NCBI GenBank assembly: GCA_013400155.1
Contig: VXBM01000023.1
Span: 1,069,511-1,133,510 of the forward strand
Direction: 5' to 3'
Length of the DNA stretch: 64,000 nt
Origin: Helopsaltes ochotensis
Lineage: Eukaryota > Chordata > Aves > Passeriformes > Locustellidae
The position numbers and the translations under genes are program-made. Below are positions 22,701 through 35,669 of this stretch, one piece after another. The stretch's first letter is position 1. The number at the start of each line of letters is the position of its first letter. Below the pieces are notes generated by a model that worked only from the letters and a program-made list of their open reading frames with translations, was not told the origin of the DNA and did no database searches.

Positions 22701-24478
22701 CAAGCAGTTGCCATAAAGCAACCATCAGACGCTGTCTAAGGAGGTGTGAGTATCTTGTGTAGTGCACAGCATAACTAACTAAAGTGAGGTGGTTGGCAGA
22801 GGACAATAAGACAGTGTGAGAACGTGTGAAAGTGTTATTCTGCTGTGGCTGCTCACAGATGCAGAGTGCTCATTTTGTGGAGGGGCCTTTTCTGGCTCCC
22901 TGTGACAACTTGCTAGTCATTTCAGTTCCAAAGATGCCGAGATTTGAGCAGAGGAACTGAGATGAGTCTCAGTGCCAGCTGCATTCTGTGAAAACTTTCT
23001 GCCCTGATGTGCAATAAAGGTCCAAGAGAGATTATGAGGTGCCTGAGCCAAGAAGCTGAGCTCCCTTCTACAACTCCTCAGATGAAGCTGTGCACTCATC
23101 TGTCAAATCAAGGTTGCAGTGTGCCGGCAGGTCAGCATGTGGATAAAGCTAGTCCTGCTGCTGCCACACAGATAAGTGGAAGGCTTCATTCACCAAGCAG
23201 TTAATCTGGAGGGCTTTCAATGGTGCTAAATCCATACTATTTATTTAAAGATTAAATGAATGGTTCTATGCAAATTTGCAAATTAGTTAATAACGTAATT
23301 GCATCAAATGATAATATACTGCTGCACAAAGCTGGCATGAAACCATTCCAGGCCTGGATTTCCATTTGTTGTGGCATTCAGACAACTCCTCACCAAAGTG
23401 GAGCTGCATTACAAGGAATATTGTTTATAGCCATGTAGGGCATACTTGAAACGCCTTCCCCATTTGGCTCCTTATTTTGAAATATGGGGAAATCGGCTTC
23501 CATTTTGGTCACTTTGTCTTCAAAAATTATATGTTTTGTAATTGGAAAAACAGGTCAGCAGTTGCAGACCTAATTTCAGAAATGCTTTCTTGGAAGTGTC
23601 AAAAGTAAACGTGCTTTTAGAGCAGAATGACTGTGAACTGCTTACACTGTTTCCTTCTGTACTAAGATCTTCACTTTCCAGCTTATGTAGTCAAAGCTGC
23701 CTTCCAGGAACAGATCAGATCACAGCCATCCAACCAGCTGCTCTAGGTGAGACCCAAGAGCTGTTTCACTCAGAATCCAGTGTCTGGCAGCAGCAATGGC
23801 CTAGAGAAGAGCACCAGAAATAAGCCTCTAGACAATGAAGCTTCCCTGGTGTGCTCTCCTTGGCTGCCTGTGGACTGCAGTTCTGCGACCTCCTGAGCCA
23901 GAGGTGGCACTGAGGGGTAGTGACAAACTGGTTCTCATGCACATCCTATGTTATGCCCCATTTGTCTTTTGAAATAACTTTATTTTCTCCCTTTGCCCTT
24001 CCTAAAGCTTTCCTTATTCCAGCAGATTTTTGTGGATTTATGAAATATTCCTGCTTCTTTTTTCTCAGTGTTAAATTGCTCTCTAAAACATTTTAATTGT
24101 AGCATATGTGGGATATGGAAACTTTTGAGGATTAGAGAACATTATACGCAGTAGCCAGGCACCATTAACACTGGGATCAACCCATAACACCATGATGCAA
24201 AAAAAAAAAAAAATCACAATTCTCCTGTGTCTTTTAGAAATTAGAACAGTAGCAATCATCTTTCACGGGCTGAAGGGGTGTGCTTCATAGACACAGGGAA
24301 ACACAGGAAGTTTGGCAAACAGTCCCTGAACTTGATTAGTCTATTACAGCTCCATGTGGATGTCCCAGTTAGTGCTCAGCTCTCCTGAGCAGTAAAACTG
24401 CAAAGGTTTCTAACCTCACCCCACTTTTGTTTTGAAAAGTGGTTGTGTATGCCAGGATGAAAGGGAGAAGGGGCAAGT

Positions 24479-24495
24479 GAGAGAGAGAGAGAGAG
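24479..24495 (+). repeat. GA dinucleotide microsatellite
   Basis: About eight perfect GA units following GGGGCAAGT. Short and simple, with no evidence of function. Confidence 0.85.
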
Positions 24496-27169
24496 GTAAA
24501 TGCGTGGAGTAAGGAAATAATAGCTACAAGCTTTTGCATGGGTACACCCTAGGCTTGTTAATGCCTCCAGTTGGTCCTTTTTCTACCTAGTTCTGCTTTC
24601 TGAATCAGCTTTACAGGGCCCCTCCCTCCCCCCACAGTCCCCTGGCCCCTGTTTATTAGCACAGAAATGCCCCTGAGCAAACTAAACTCATTCTCTAGCC
24701 AATGTCCTGGTTCCTGTCTTCAAAGCTTCAGCATTTCTAATCTGTTTTCTCTTCTGTCACTGATTCCGCTGGGGCTCTTGACTAATCACCCAAACTGTTT
24801 TGTAACCTTGCCAGCTCTGTCCATGCTGATAGCCTTGCAGCCCTCACTGATTTGTACCTGCTTCTCACAGCCCTGGTTCAAAGCGGAAAGGTTAATCCTC
24901 CAAACCCTTCAGTAATCACATCTCCTCTTGCGAAACACCTTTCCAGGCCATTCTCCACTGTACTATCACAGTGCTAGGAAGAATGTAGAGAGAGATGCCC
25001 TTTTAAGATAATGGCATTAAACCTTAGGTCTAAATTAATTTTACATGATACAGATTTTGTTACCGCTCTAGCAAAATTTTCCTATTGATTTCTCTGGAGC
25101 ATCTCAAGGCTCATTCTTACAAAAAGGCTTCCAAAGTTGAAAGAATGGAAAGCTTTCTTGACCTTTCTGACGATTGCTCTCCTCTGAGCGTGCTCTCTCT
25201 AGGTAACTAGTCACTAGGACACACTCATCTGGCCGAAAGGTCACTTAAATTGTGTACAGGACTTATACCATTCTAAACGATTGTGTTTTACTTGGGGACA
25301 TGATCTACTGGAGCAGGAGTTTGGGTCACTGGCCTTTGTTGCAAACAGACAGTCTCAAAGGCCTGGTTCCCAGTAAAGAGTGTCTTAATGCTAAAATGAA
25401 TGGATTATAACCCCGTGACACTGCAATTACACAAACATTTAAACTACCTCTTATTCTAGAAAGAGAAACATTTACTACCTATCCATTCTCTTTTTATGAC
25501 AATGGTTTCACAATTTTAATATAGCACCAATTAAATAAAACTGTTCCTTGGCTGTAGGCCAGTAATGAACTGGGCGTGTGTAGGGAAGAGCGTTATAATA
25601 CCTAAACCATGTGTGTCAAAGATTCCCACTGCACAGCATCTTTTATCTGTCAGGAGTAAAAAATTGGACCTTTCAGAAAATATGTAAGACCAGTGTAAGT
25701 AGACAGCAGTAGTTCCCCATGTCTTCTCCAGCCTACAGCCACCTGTGGCTCAGCCTTTCTAGTGCCAGATGTGTTTTATATATTTGTTAGTTTTGTTAAA
25801 CTGAAATTAATAGTACTTTCATTAAAAAAAGAGTCCTAAGACATTTCGTAAAGGATTTTATTGCTGTGTTGGGGACTCTTCCTCCACTGTCCACAGTATC
25901 TGATTGACCTCAGTGGTAGGCAACTGAGTTTTTCTATGCAGGGCAGAGAAGACAGTGCTGGGATTTGAACCTGCTGCTGTGGGTAGTGTTGATGCTCAGC
26001 TGAGCAGGTCACCTCCTTGACAGTGAATCATAAAAGCCGACCTGGAAATTAGCTATTCATCTTTGCAGTTAAGAGAATCATGTTCATCTATGCAATGCAA
26101 GGAGATCTGGCAGGAACTTTACAGGTCACGTACAAAGTAAAGCTAGGATTGACTTTTTCTATTTCTGAAGGTGTTTCAGGATAGAAACCAGAGGTCTGAA
26201 GGGGATAAAAGCACTGAGTGTATTTAACCTGTCCTCTGAAAAGACAAACCCAGCAAGTACTCTTCTTAGACATACACTCCCTTTCTATTCGCTTGCTTTT
26301 GGGAGTATAATGTGAGCATTAAATGGACTAAGGGAATGACCCACTATCCTGAAATGCTGAATCTCTGTGCATGTGTGACCTAAGCATTTCGAGAACACGC
26401 ATTTTCCTTTGAAGTGTGCATTTGCCCCAGAGTACTGGGCCACAGGTCTGCACTGATACAGCAATTTCCATGTTTCCCTTCCTGCTGTTTGCCCATAGTC
26501 ATGTTCTTCTGGATTTTCACAAGGACCAAAGCAAGCTGTCTTTAAAGTCTCTGTAGTTAGTAGTTCTCCCCAGCATTACAAATTTAACTCTGTATATAAG
26601 GAATGCAGGTTGCCTCTTCAAACAGGATAAATCTGCTGCATCTTTAATCTCATGTTACACAAATGCCCAGATCAAAACAAATATGTGTTTCCCCATGTTA
26701 CTTCTCCTTCAAATTAGAGCACTAGAGGCCAACAACAAGGTTAGATCTTGGAGAACTTTAAAAGCCACCATTTCCTTGGAGAGGGCCCTTGATTTTACAA
26801 ACTACAGGATTCACACAGCAGCTGTTTAATTTCTAAAGTGTTAACTGAAATTTACTACAAATGCAATTTTATGCCAACACATTTTTTGTTGTTGTTGTTA
26901 CTAAGGCAGCTATTCCATAGTTACTATTTTGGTTCCCATGACGACTACACTGCTATCCGAGTTGGAGATGATAAAATTGGTATGTTGACAGATTCTGATT
27001 GACTGTTGATACCAGTTGGCAGAAGAAACGAAGGCTTTCCGATAGATTATTATGTATATTTTCAGGAAGAAAGAAAAAAGACATAAATGATTTTTTGGTA
27101 CAGTTATATTTTACTAGCAGAAAAGATTAAAGTTCATATTAAAAAAGCCCTGGCAGCCCAGAGATGCCT

Positions 27170-27210
27170 GGGTGGGGGGGGGACAAAGAAAAGGAAGGAG
27201 GGAGGGGGAG
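27170..27210 (+). repeat. G-rich tract with quadruplex potential
   Basis: GGGT followed by a run of nine Gs, then ACAAAGAAAAGGAAGGAGGGAGGGGGAG. At least four runs of three or more Gs lie within about 40 bases, which meets the usual pattern for an intramolecular G-quadruplex if one long loop is allowed. Whether it folds or has a role is unknown. Confidence 0.6.
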
Positions 27211-30200
27211 ATTATAGCTGCCTTTCCAGAGACCTCCATACCTTGTTGCTTGTTGCCCATCAGAAAGGTGGAAAAATGAATTGAGCTGAATAGTGCAGAA
27301 AACCCCAGAACACTGGAGGATGATCTACTACCAACTTACTGGGAAAATGCTGAACACCAGGCTTTTATACACTAGGAAGCCACAACCAGAATATCACAGG
27401 TGTCTGAATATTGGCGGGTAGCCACAGCAGTGGCTGGTGTAAGGGATTGTGGAAATAGCAAGAGAAAGGAAACAAATCTTGGGTGGGAGGCTGAAGAGAA
27501 GCCACTGTGACATGGTGACACTTGCTATGTGACCTCTTTTTGTCCCGCACTGCCATGGGTCAAGTTGATCCTCACTATGCTGGTCTCTTGAAGAGATGCA
27601 GACATTAGGCAAACGTGTTGAGGGAGTCTTTTGTGTCTGGAAGCTGTAGTGAAGAAATCCTGGCAGTTTTCTGATGTATACACAATTGTTTTGGGAGCCC
27701 TGAGGAGGTTTGCAGTGGGCAGCTGCAGTCCTCAGGTAGATAGGAACAGTCCTACAGTGGAGACCACTCTGGCATTCTCAAAGAGCTCTCCAGGCACAAT
27801 TTTGTTGCACTTAGACATTGCTGTTCCTGAAATTGCTGTTCAGTAATTCGAGGATTGCCTGGATTGTGGCATTTCCCCCTTTTTTTCCTTTTGAGTGTGA
27901 TTATGGAAGTGTACTTATTCCCAGCATCAGAGTGGCCAAGCACATGAGAGGGACCTGAGCTCTAAATTGAGCGAGAAGAAAGGAGGCAAAATGTGCTCTG
28001 TGAGATGTGACTTGCGCAGGGCATTTGTCCCCCACTTTATGCTTACAACTAGTTGGTCTTCATTAGGACCAGGATGGTGCACGCAGAGAGCCTGCCTCTG
28101 AGCAGTAGCACACACAGTGCACTAACAAATATCTGGGTTATGAAAGAACCCAGGTCCTCACAGCAGCACCAGTGATGGGGCTGATGACAAGGCCAGTGTC
28201 ATCATATTAACAGTCAAATGGGAAAGGATGGAAGGATGGTGAGAGGAAGAGGAAGGTGGAAAAGGTTGTCATCTCCCTACAGAACATCTTTCCATGTGTA
28301 CAGTGCCTGGTGCAGCCAAGTTGTTGGCTCTTGCCCAGCATTCCTGTATTCTATCACATTAAAAAACAGTTGGGAAAAGGGCAGTCTCTTTATGCCTGTT
28401 CTTCATGCTTCCTGTGTATGGTAACACAGGCTACTGCTGATCTATCACTCAGAAAACTTGCTCAATGTTGATTCCAGCATTCGCCAGCATTTGTCAGAGT
28501 TTGGAAATGACTATTCCAACATGTATTCACTGCCTGGACTCCTTGTTCCTTACGATCCTTGATTATTGTTCTATTTTCTGGGTTTGGTAAATGCTACAGT
28601 GCTTTGCTGCCTGCCGCTTCCAATCTCTTCCTAACCTCCCTGCAATCTCCTCGGCAGTGACTGTAATTTACTGCGAATTAACCTAGTCACCAGGGAGCTC
28701 CTAATGGCCGTTCTGCAGGTTCACAGATTATCTTAAGCAACTGGTATTTAGTGCAGAAAGAAGGAAAACTACTAAAAGATTTAGTAAATGAAAACTCGGT
28801 TACAGAGCTTGGGGCTTTTTTGTTTTTCCTTCTCCCCCTTTGTGCTTCTTGGCTTTTCCTGCTTCAGGTAGAGACCAGCCTAGGCACATAATGGATCCTT
28901 GTGGAGAAAGGAGCATGAAGAAAAAATGAAGGGAAACAAGCATGTCAGAGCAGAGGAAAGATGCCAGTTCCTCTCTTGAACAGAGGCAGCACAAAGGGGA
29001 GGTATCTGTTGCCTGCTGAGGCTCCCCCTGCACAAAGATGCCTTGTTGTTCTTTATCTTCCTCATGTTACTTAACAGCAGGGCTGGTTTGTACAAACCCA
29101 GATTAGAGCAGATAAGAAAATGAAGCTCTGAATTATTCAGCAGAGGAGGGAGGAAAGGATGTGGCTGGGGTTACCGTATAAAGCCGTGGCCTCCAACAGA
29201 GCTCCCTGTCCCTTGGGGTTTATATCTAAATCTCTGCTTAAGCCTGGTTGTGGAAGAATTAAGACAATGATTTCTTTTATTTACAAAGAGGCACCTTTCA
29301 CAGGAACTGCAGAAAATGGAAGTAAAAAGAAAGTAATGAGATTTGCTGGTCCATTCTCCTACCCCAGCAAGGTTGGTTACAGCTGCGTCTCTCCCAGCAG
29401 ATGTGCCCATACCAGAAACTCCCTGCTATTTTATGTGGGATAGCTTGCACTGGCTGGATTGCTTCTACTATAACTACATCCATGTAGAGAGGAACAGAGA
29501 CATCCAGAGACAACAGAGACCTGGTAGGGTGTAATTACATCATAAGTTTCCTTTACTCAGAAAGCTGACTTAAGAAATTTCTGCTCTTGTAGCACGTTTT
29601 GCAGCCCCCTCAGTTGTCCTGATGATTATAGGGCTTTGTTCTGTGTTTTGATAAGAAGATTGAAGTTAGCTTCTCCAGTCCTTTTCTGGAAGTCTTATTT
29701 TTAACCTCTGTCTTTTTGTTTGTTGCTGAACATGCCACATTGTGCAACTCCCACCTGAATGGTAAGGGAGTCTATTCTGCTCCCATTCAGAAGAAAGGAC
29801 ATTCTGTGCTTTGATGCTTCATCAGATGCTAGATGCTGGGCTGGCACCCCTGTGCAGAAATGGTGCACCAGGCAAAGAAAGGGTATCCTGATAGTCCATT
29901 CCTCAGCTGTGCTTTTCTCTGCCTGTGCTCAAAGCTTATCAGTCATGTCAGGCTACCAGCTCATCCGCCCTCCCCAGCTGCTGCACAACGACTGACCAAG
30001 CAGAGACCTGACCAAGAAACCCAAGTATGGGAATTTGAGGCTTTTTGCCAGACAACCATAATGCTCATGCAACTTAGGATGTACTCTTAGGGACATAGTG
30101 AAACATTACTTTTACACTCATTCACTGTTTTTGGATTCTCAATGAGCCCTTTAAGTAGAAGAATCAGTCCCACCTTCCTGGCATGAAGTGCTGTCTTATT

Positions 30201-33200
30201 CCACTGAGCTTATTTCCCTCCAGGACCAACCGCCCTTCCCTTTTCAGCACAGTGAGGCATTCCTGAACCCAGTTTTTTAAAGTCCCTTTAGGATCAGAGA
30301 CAGTTACAGTGTCTGAAACTCTTGTTATTGCAGAGGCAGCCCCCAGCAAAGCCTGATATTCCTCACACTTCCTCCGTTCAAAGTTTACTGTACTGCCTCC
30401 AAACTCCTGTGCAAGGAAACTGCTCTCAGCACCATCATCCATCTCCTTTTTGACATTGAAAGTCAGGCCAGGGTTTAATGGGTTGAAACACAACTCCTGC
30501 TCTCCAGCATCAGCTCTTCAGGGCCTGTTAGAGTCCTCAATCCACACATTGGAAAAGCATTGGCTTTCACCGCTTTTTTTTCTCCCTCGTCAGACACAAA
30601 TTAATGACCTTCAAGCAGTGCAATGATACTCCTTGAGCCCTCTACTCAGCTGATCCACTTTTCTGTCAGCTGCAGAGTGCATTGGATACAAACATTTTCA
30701 AATTTCCTGGGGGGTATCATGTTTGCCAGGAGCAGGGCTCTGAGCTCTCTCTCCACACCCCTGCTGAATTACCCTGTTGATTAATAGTACAACTTGCAGT
30801 CCTCTTGCTCCTTGTAAACAGGAGCCCAAGCCCCTGCCATTTAACAGGGGCGTGGGATATGCGAAAAGCTGAAATGTCACCACATCACAGCGCCCATTAA
30901 TCATAAAACTGCTCTTAAAAAAAAAAGATACGAAAAGGAAAGAAGAAAAAGGAATTATCAGAAATATCAAGGAGCCAATTTAATTGAGGCAAAGACATGC
31001 ATGGCAGCTGCTTTTTAACTTTACCTACATCTCAATTAGACAGGGTTGCAGTTCTCTTTGTTTCTGCTTTTGAAAAGTCTAAAACTCTGCAGGTTTGATC
31101 AATGGCAAGGGACAGAGAGGAAATGAGCAGGAGACGAAAGGGCTGAGTTTCCCTAGAAGCTGTCATGATAATTTATGGCCCTGGCTGATAAAACTTTTAA
31201 CTAGTCAAATATGAGCTAGGAAATAGCAAAAGCAAAACGAGCCTTGGAGGAACAATGCCAACCAGGTAAGTCTTCTGGGAAGCACCACCTGGCATGAGCA
31301 GTTTCCCAAGCCTGGGAGCTTGGGAAAACTGCTATTGACTCGCGCCCATCTCTTGGCTTGCTGTGAACAGGCCTTGCTCTGGAAGAGCCAGCGGCTGTGA
31401 TTTGTTTTTGGTCAGGTCTGATTCCACTGGTGACAGCAATCTCACTGCTTGAGATATGTTGGCCAAGGTGGCTGGAGGGTGGCATGACCAGTGTCAGCAA
31501 GAGAAAGTTACAGGATGAGCACATGATGTCCCTCAGGGCTCTGCTTCTGACCTGTCCTTCCAAATAAGCAGCACCAATATGTGTCAGTATGGGAAACTTA
31601 AATGCTATGGGAAATGGCACTGGTGTTTTTGCTGTGTCTGTGCTTGCAGGAAACAGCCACTCTCTGCTATTTGAATAATCTCTGCTCAATAAAAGGGTTA
31701 GCAAGACCTAGACAAACTGTACAGCTAGTGATATCTTTAATTCCTGGCAAATGCCACAGCATTTCTCCCAGAGTACCAGAATCCTGGACACATTCTAACC
31801 CGCTCAATTAATTTAGCTGTTTTCAGACTTTCTGGCTGGGAAATGTACAGTGCTTTCATAGCTGCTGTGCTGTGCCTGGCCTCTGTCTTTGTTAGTAAGG
31901 AGTAAGAGATGTTTGCAGAAAGAGAAGACCACCAACTGGGCACCTGCTTTCTGTATGGTGAGCCTCTGTCATTTTGTTTTGAAGCAGAAATCCACGAGAG
32001 AAGTGAGTTAATGGGATGTCCTGGTCTGTTACCCACACCACTGACATTCATGTAGTCCTGTCCCCCCTGTGTCACATAATGACAGTGTTAACTCCATGGT
32101 GCAAAGCATTGGGCAGTGTGTTTGCCCTTCACATGTCTTTTTAACATACCTGAGACTTCAGACAAAGCATCTTTTTCAGGCAAAGACTGCCTTATACAAA
32201 CTTAATGACCTTTCACCTTTGCTAGGTTGGGAAAATCCCTTCTTCCTTCCTTTGTCTTTCAATATCCGAGAATCCTGTGCCTGACTTTTTCATGATAATC
32301 CAAGGAGAGAGGCAGTCAGGTTTCAGAGTCCCACAGGGAACTAGAAGGGCAGAAGGTACTGCAAGCAGAGCAAGACAGAAGGGTCAAAGAGGTTGTCCCT
32401 CTTCCAGTCCTCAAAGCACCTCTGTGGGGCCCTTGGGACATGCCGACATTCAGCCACTGGCCCGGTGCAGGTCCCAGAGTTCTTCTGTTGAGCACAACTT
32501 CTTCAAGCTAGAAAATTTCTCCAGAGTTCAGTGAGGGTCCAAGGGATGGGACACTGTTACTCTCCTCTCTCCATATCAATTTCTTTAGATGATGAATGCA
32601 CGAAGTGACTTGGGAACCTTTGTGGATCTTGATCATAAAACCAAAATGCCTCCTAGCTGTGCTGGCCTTGGATCCCCATCAGCAGGGGGAGAAGAGGCTG
32701 CATAGACACCCTGCCAGAAAAAGATGGGCTTTGTGGAGGCTGAGAGTTATTAGAGAAACCTCTTGCTGAGCAGCAGTTGTTCTCTGGCTCTTGACCTCTG
32801 CACTGCCTCTCCTCCTCCTCCAAGCCCAGGAGTCACAAGTTGGCACCCAGAGGCATAGGGGGGGTGGCCAGAGGGAAGTGCTGCCTGTGCAGTGGCTACC
32901 TGCACATAAGCTGTGCATACACCAAACCCACAGTCCTCCCAGTTTTAAGAGTGGAGGTGATTAGCCTTGCTGCCTGTAGCATTTGTCAGGGATTAAAAAA
33001 GTAAAACTATTCCATTGCTCACAGTCCTGTCCATCTTCCAGTACGTTCTCTTTTCAGTTGGAGAGACACCGGCCTCTCTCACCAAATTATCCAACATTTG
33101 AGCCAACATTTGATCCAACGCAGTTAATACATAAATCCCAGTGTGACTGGCAGCTACAGATGGGTGAACCAAAAAATTGCTTGACATATTTGCTTACACT

Positions 33201-34316
33201 GCATATGAAACTGCTTATCTTGTACAGGAAGGATAACTCCAAATTATCAGTAATCCACAGGATCTTGGTGCTAGTTGAAACAAATTTGAAAAGATTTGCC
33301 AAAACTCTGAGATATCCTTGTGTATAAATATATAGATTTATACATACACATACACACTGTGTCACTGAAGGTGTCACCTGCATGGTGCCTATTTCTCTCA
33401 CAAGCCTGGACTCACATTAATTCATCCATGTGTGAACAGCTTGAGCACTGTCATCCCTGAGGGCAGCCATAAGCTGGTAGAGGGTTATTTCTCAAATGTG
33501 CCTATCAAGGTCACATTTGCCATCCTGCCCTCTTACTTCCCTCCCTTTTTGACCATGGAATTTCTCCTTCTCTCCCCCTTTCCAGGTTCCTTGTTCAAAG
33601 ACTTGTACCAGCGCTCTGTGCTGTAAGCAAACACTTTGGACCTGATTCTCATTTACACTACAACAGGTTTTACAGCACTATGGCAGTGGAAAGAAACCAT
33701 GAGATGAATATAGATCACTCCAATTTAAAACTCCTTTATGTTATAAGGGAACACCATGAAAATGGAAATTGGGTCCCCTATTTTTAAAGCCTGTTGGCAG
33801 GTGCCTATAAAGTGAGGAAAGACGCTTTCATTGCCTGGGCAATGGGAAATTACGTCCTTCTCTGCATTCCTCTCAGTTGTGCTGTGGGCCAAGTAAGGAG
33901 CAGAGTGCCCCAGCAGAGACCTCTGAGTGATAAATTTCAGGGCAAGCCAGGACACTACCTACCTGTCAGAGGATGGGATCCATGTCTAGAAGATTGTCAG
34001 TAGGCTCACTTCCAATGGGAAAGGCAGGTACAGTAGCCATGATTTGCATCCAGTGTCCACTCTCTGTTCCATGTGGGCAAGGCCAAGCCAGGGGAAATGC
34101 TGATTCACAGCTGATAACATCTTGGCTTTTCTGATCGTCCCCACCACCACTTCCCATCTCTGCTGACTAACATGGTGCCAGTGGCCACGGCTGCCCAGAA
34201 GAGAGGCATCTCCACTGAGCAATTCCCTCACTGGCAGCAGTCCCCAGGAACCAGTGCACTAATGCTCTGCAGTGTGGTGGTGAAGATGGTGGAGTTGGCT
34301 CTGCTTTTCAGGACAT

Positions 34317-34321
34317 CCCCT
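34317..34321 (+). repeat. Target-site duplication of the LTR, left copy
   Basis: CCCCT immediately before the TG that opens the LTR. The identical five bases follow the terminal CA at 35665-35669. A 5-bp duplication is usual for ERVL-type integration. Confidence 0.75.
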
Positions 34322-35664
34322 TGTTTTGGGTTGACACAGTTTGATGTTTGGTTAAGGAAAAATGTAGAGTGTTGCCCTGTTAGGACCTTGGAGTTGTTTT
34401 GATAGGGACAGGCACCTATCAGGGTATGCTTTAGATATTGGCATGCTGAGTGACCACTGGGAAACGACTTTAGAAACACACATATAAAGCTGGGATTGTC
34501 CAGGCCTAGCCTCTTCCCTCCTCGGCAGTTGAACAGGTAACATCTACGCTGGCCGGGCCTGCCGCTTTCCCCCCCACCCCCTTCTGTGGGGGCAGTGGGG
34601 GGAGGCCGGCCTGAGCCGGGCCAGGCTCCACCGGCCTCCCGGGCTCCACCAGCTCCCAGGCTCCAACAGGTGACATCGTAAGCTTGAAACTTGACATCAT
34701 GAACCAGCATCTGAGAGAGAGAGGACCTGGGCAAGTTTAACCCTTTCCTAGCAAGATGAAGCTTTTGGATCTCCGACCTTTTCCCTGAGAGAGAGAGAGA
34801 GAAAGGACAGACTGATTTGAAACATAGAATGACAGCATGATAAGAAGTCAGTGGAAGAACTGATAAGATTATTGGATGAAGGGATAGAGGAAGCGGACAT
34901 TACTGATCTTCTCTAAATGCAAACCATGGAGACTGAACTAAATATTCCTTTAAATCGTAGAAAGATATGCATTTTGAGGAGGTGATTGTTTAGATTTATG
35001 TGTGGATTCTTTGAGGAAAAGGTGTTGTGATGACTAAGGGAAATTGATTTTATGAGATGCTTGAACAGAGATTGAGATAAGTGGTCCCCCTGTCCGGGAA
35101 GAAGTGAGAAGATGTTTCTGTCCCCTGAGACAAAGAATCCTTTGCTTTTGAAGTGATTCACCTTTGAAAATGAACACCCCAGCTTGCAATGTTTGAGTAT
35201 ATGACCCATTGCAGAAGCTTGGGAAACTTCTAAATTAGAGTAGTCACGGAAGCAGGGTTTTCCTACTGGGTGGCTGTTTTTGTGACAGTTAAGACCCACA
35301 TGAGAACTGTTCTAAGTGGTCTGTGGGATCCATGGGGCATTTGAGGAACTCCTCTCCCAAAGTGATGAAAGATTGTTTAAATGGTAAAACTGACTGAAAA
35401 TCATAGTTTTGTCTCTCTGTGTTGGTTGTGGGAAAGTGAACAGTTTGTCAGGGAAAAGAAGGGTTTTGAAGTTTCAATTTTCAAATTTTCTTTTTTTTTT
35501 CTTTTTCATTCTTTAGTGTGTGAAAATAAACTATGTGTGTAACTTTCAAGTTTAAGCCTGTTGTGCTTTTTATTTTCTCCTGGTCAAGTCCCACAAAAGA
35601 GTAAATTCTTAAACCGCTACACTAAATATGGCAAACAAGACTCAGCAAACGTGAAACCACTACA
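34322..35664 (+). mobile_element. Solo LTR of an endogenous retrovirus, ERVL-type
   Basis: A 1343-bp element starting TGTTTTGGGTTGACACAG and ending GTGAAACCACTACA, so with the TG...CA ends of an LTR, flanked by perfect CCCCT duplications. It holds a TATA-like ATATAAA at 34482-34488 and a GC-rich segment at 34531-34680. A short GA run is at about 34787-34801, and an AATAAA polyadenylation signal at 35525-35530 is followed by a GT-rich stretch. No internal gag/pol/env remains and no second LTR is present, so it is a solo LTR left by recombination. The long gap between TATA and AATAAA implies an unusually long R region or an alternative start. The 5-bp duplication points to ERVL, and the resemblance to songbird LTRs is from memory. 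Confidence 0.75.
35525..35530 (+). promoter_or_regulatory. LTR polyadenylation signal AATAAA
   Basis: A canonical hexamer inside the LTR, followed by CTATGTGTGTAACTTTC and a T-rich, GT-rich stretch as expected downstream of a cleavage site. It could end transcripts from neighbouring DNA on the plus strand. Confidence 0.55.
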
Positions 35665-35669
35665 CCCCT
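35665..35669 (+). repeat. Target-site duplication of the LTR, right copy
   Basis: CCCCT directly after the terminal ACTACA, identical to 34317-34321. The exact match suggests insertion recent enough for the flanks not to have diverged. Confidence 0.75.

Larger units (their letters stand above)
16764..34316. other. Long unique stretch, no recognisable gene
   Basis: No known protein domain, RNA gene or interspersed repeat was recognised here. Notable items are a phase-compatible pair of short open segments at 20268-20304 and 20425-20594, and small bracketed open segments at about 22531-22570 and 23682-23746 that look like chance. Others are a G-rich patch at 27170-27210, a GA microsatellite at 24479-24495, and blocks resembling conserved non-coding DNA at about 28660-28800 and 30690-31200. 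The frame at 30164-30493 (minus) has protein-like composition but its length is expected by chance. An A-run of 15 is at about 24200-24214. Confidence 0.5.

Noticed and set aside
25940..26020. tRNA B-box-like GGTTCAAATCC on minus
   Set aside because: The T-stem does not pair and no A-box lies at the right distance. It faintly recalls the head of a MIR-type SINE but the rest does not follow, so I did not annotate it.
30164..30493. Protein-like minus-strand frame of about 110 codons
   Set aside because: The composition is plausible, but many frames of this length are expected by chance, the upstream stop is close, and no acceptor fits the frame.
34228..34734. 168-codon minus-strand frame
   Set aside because: It lies mostly within the GC-rich part of the LTR in antisense, and its peptide shows no retroviral or host domain.
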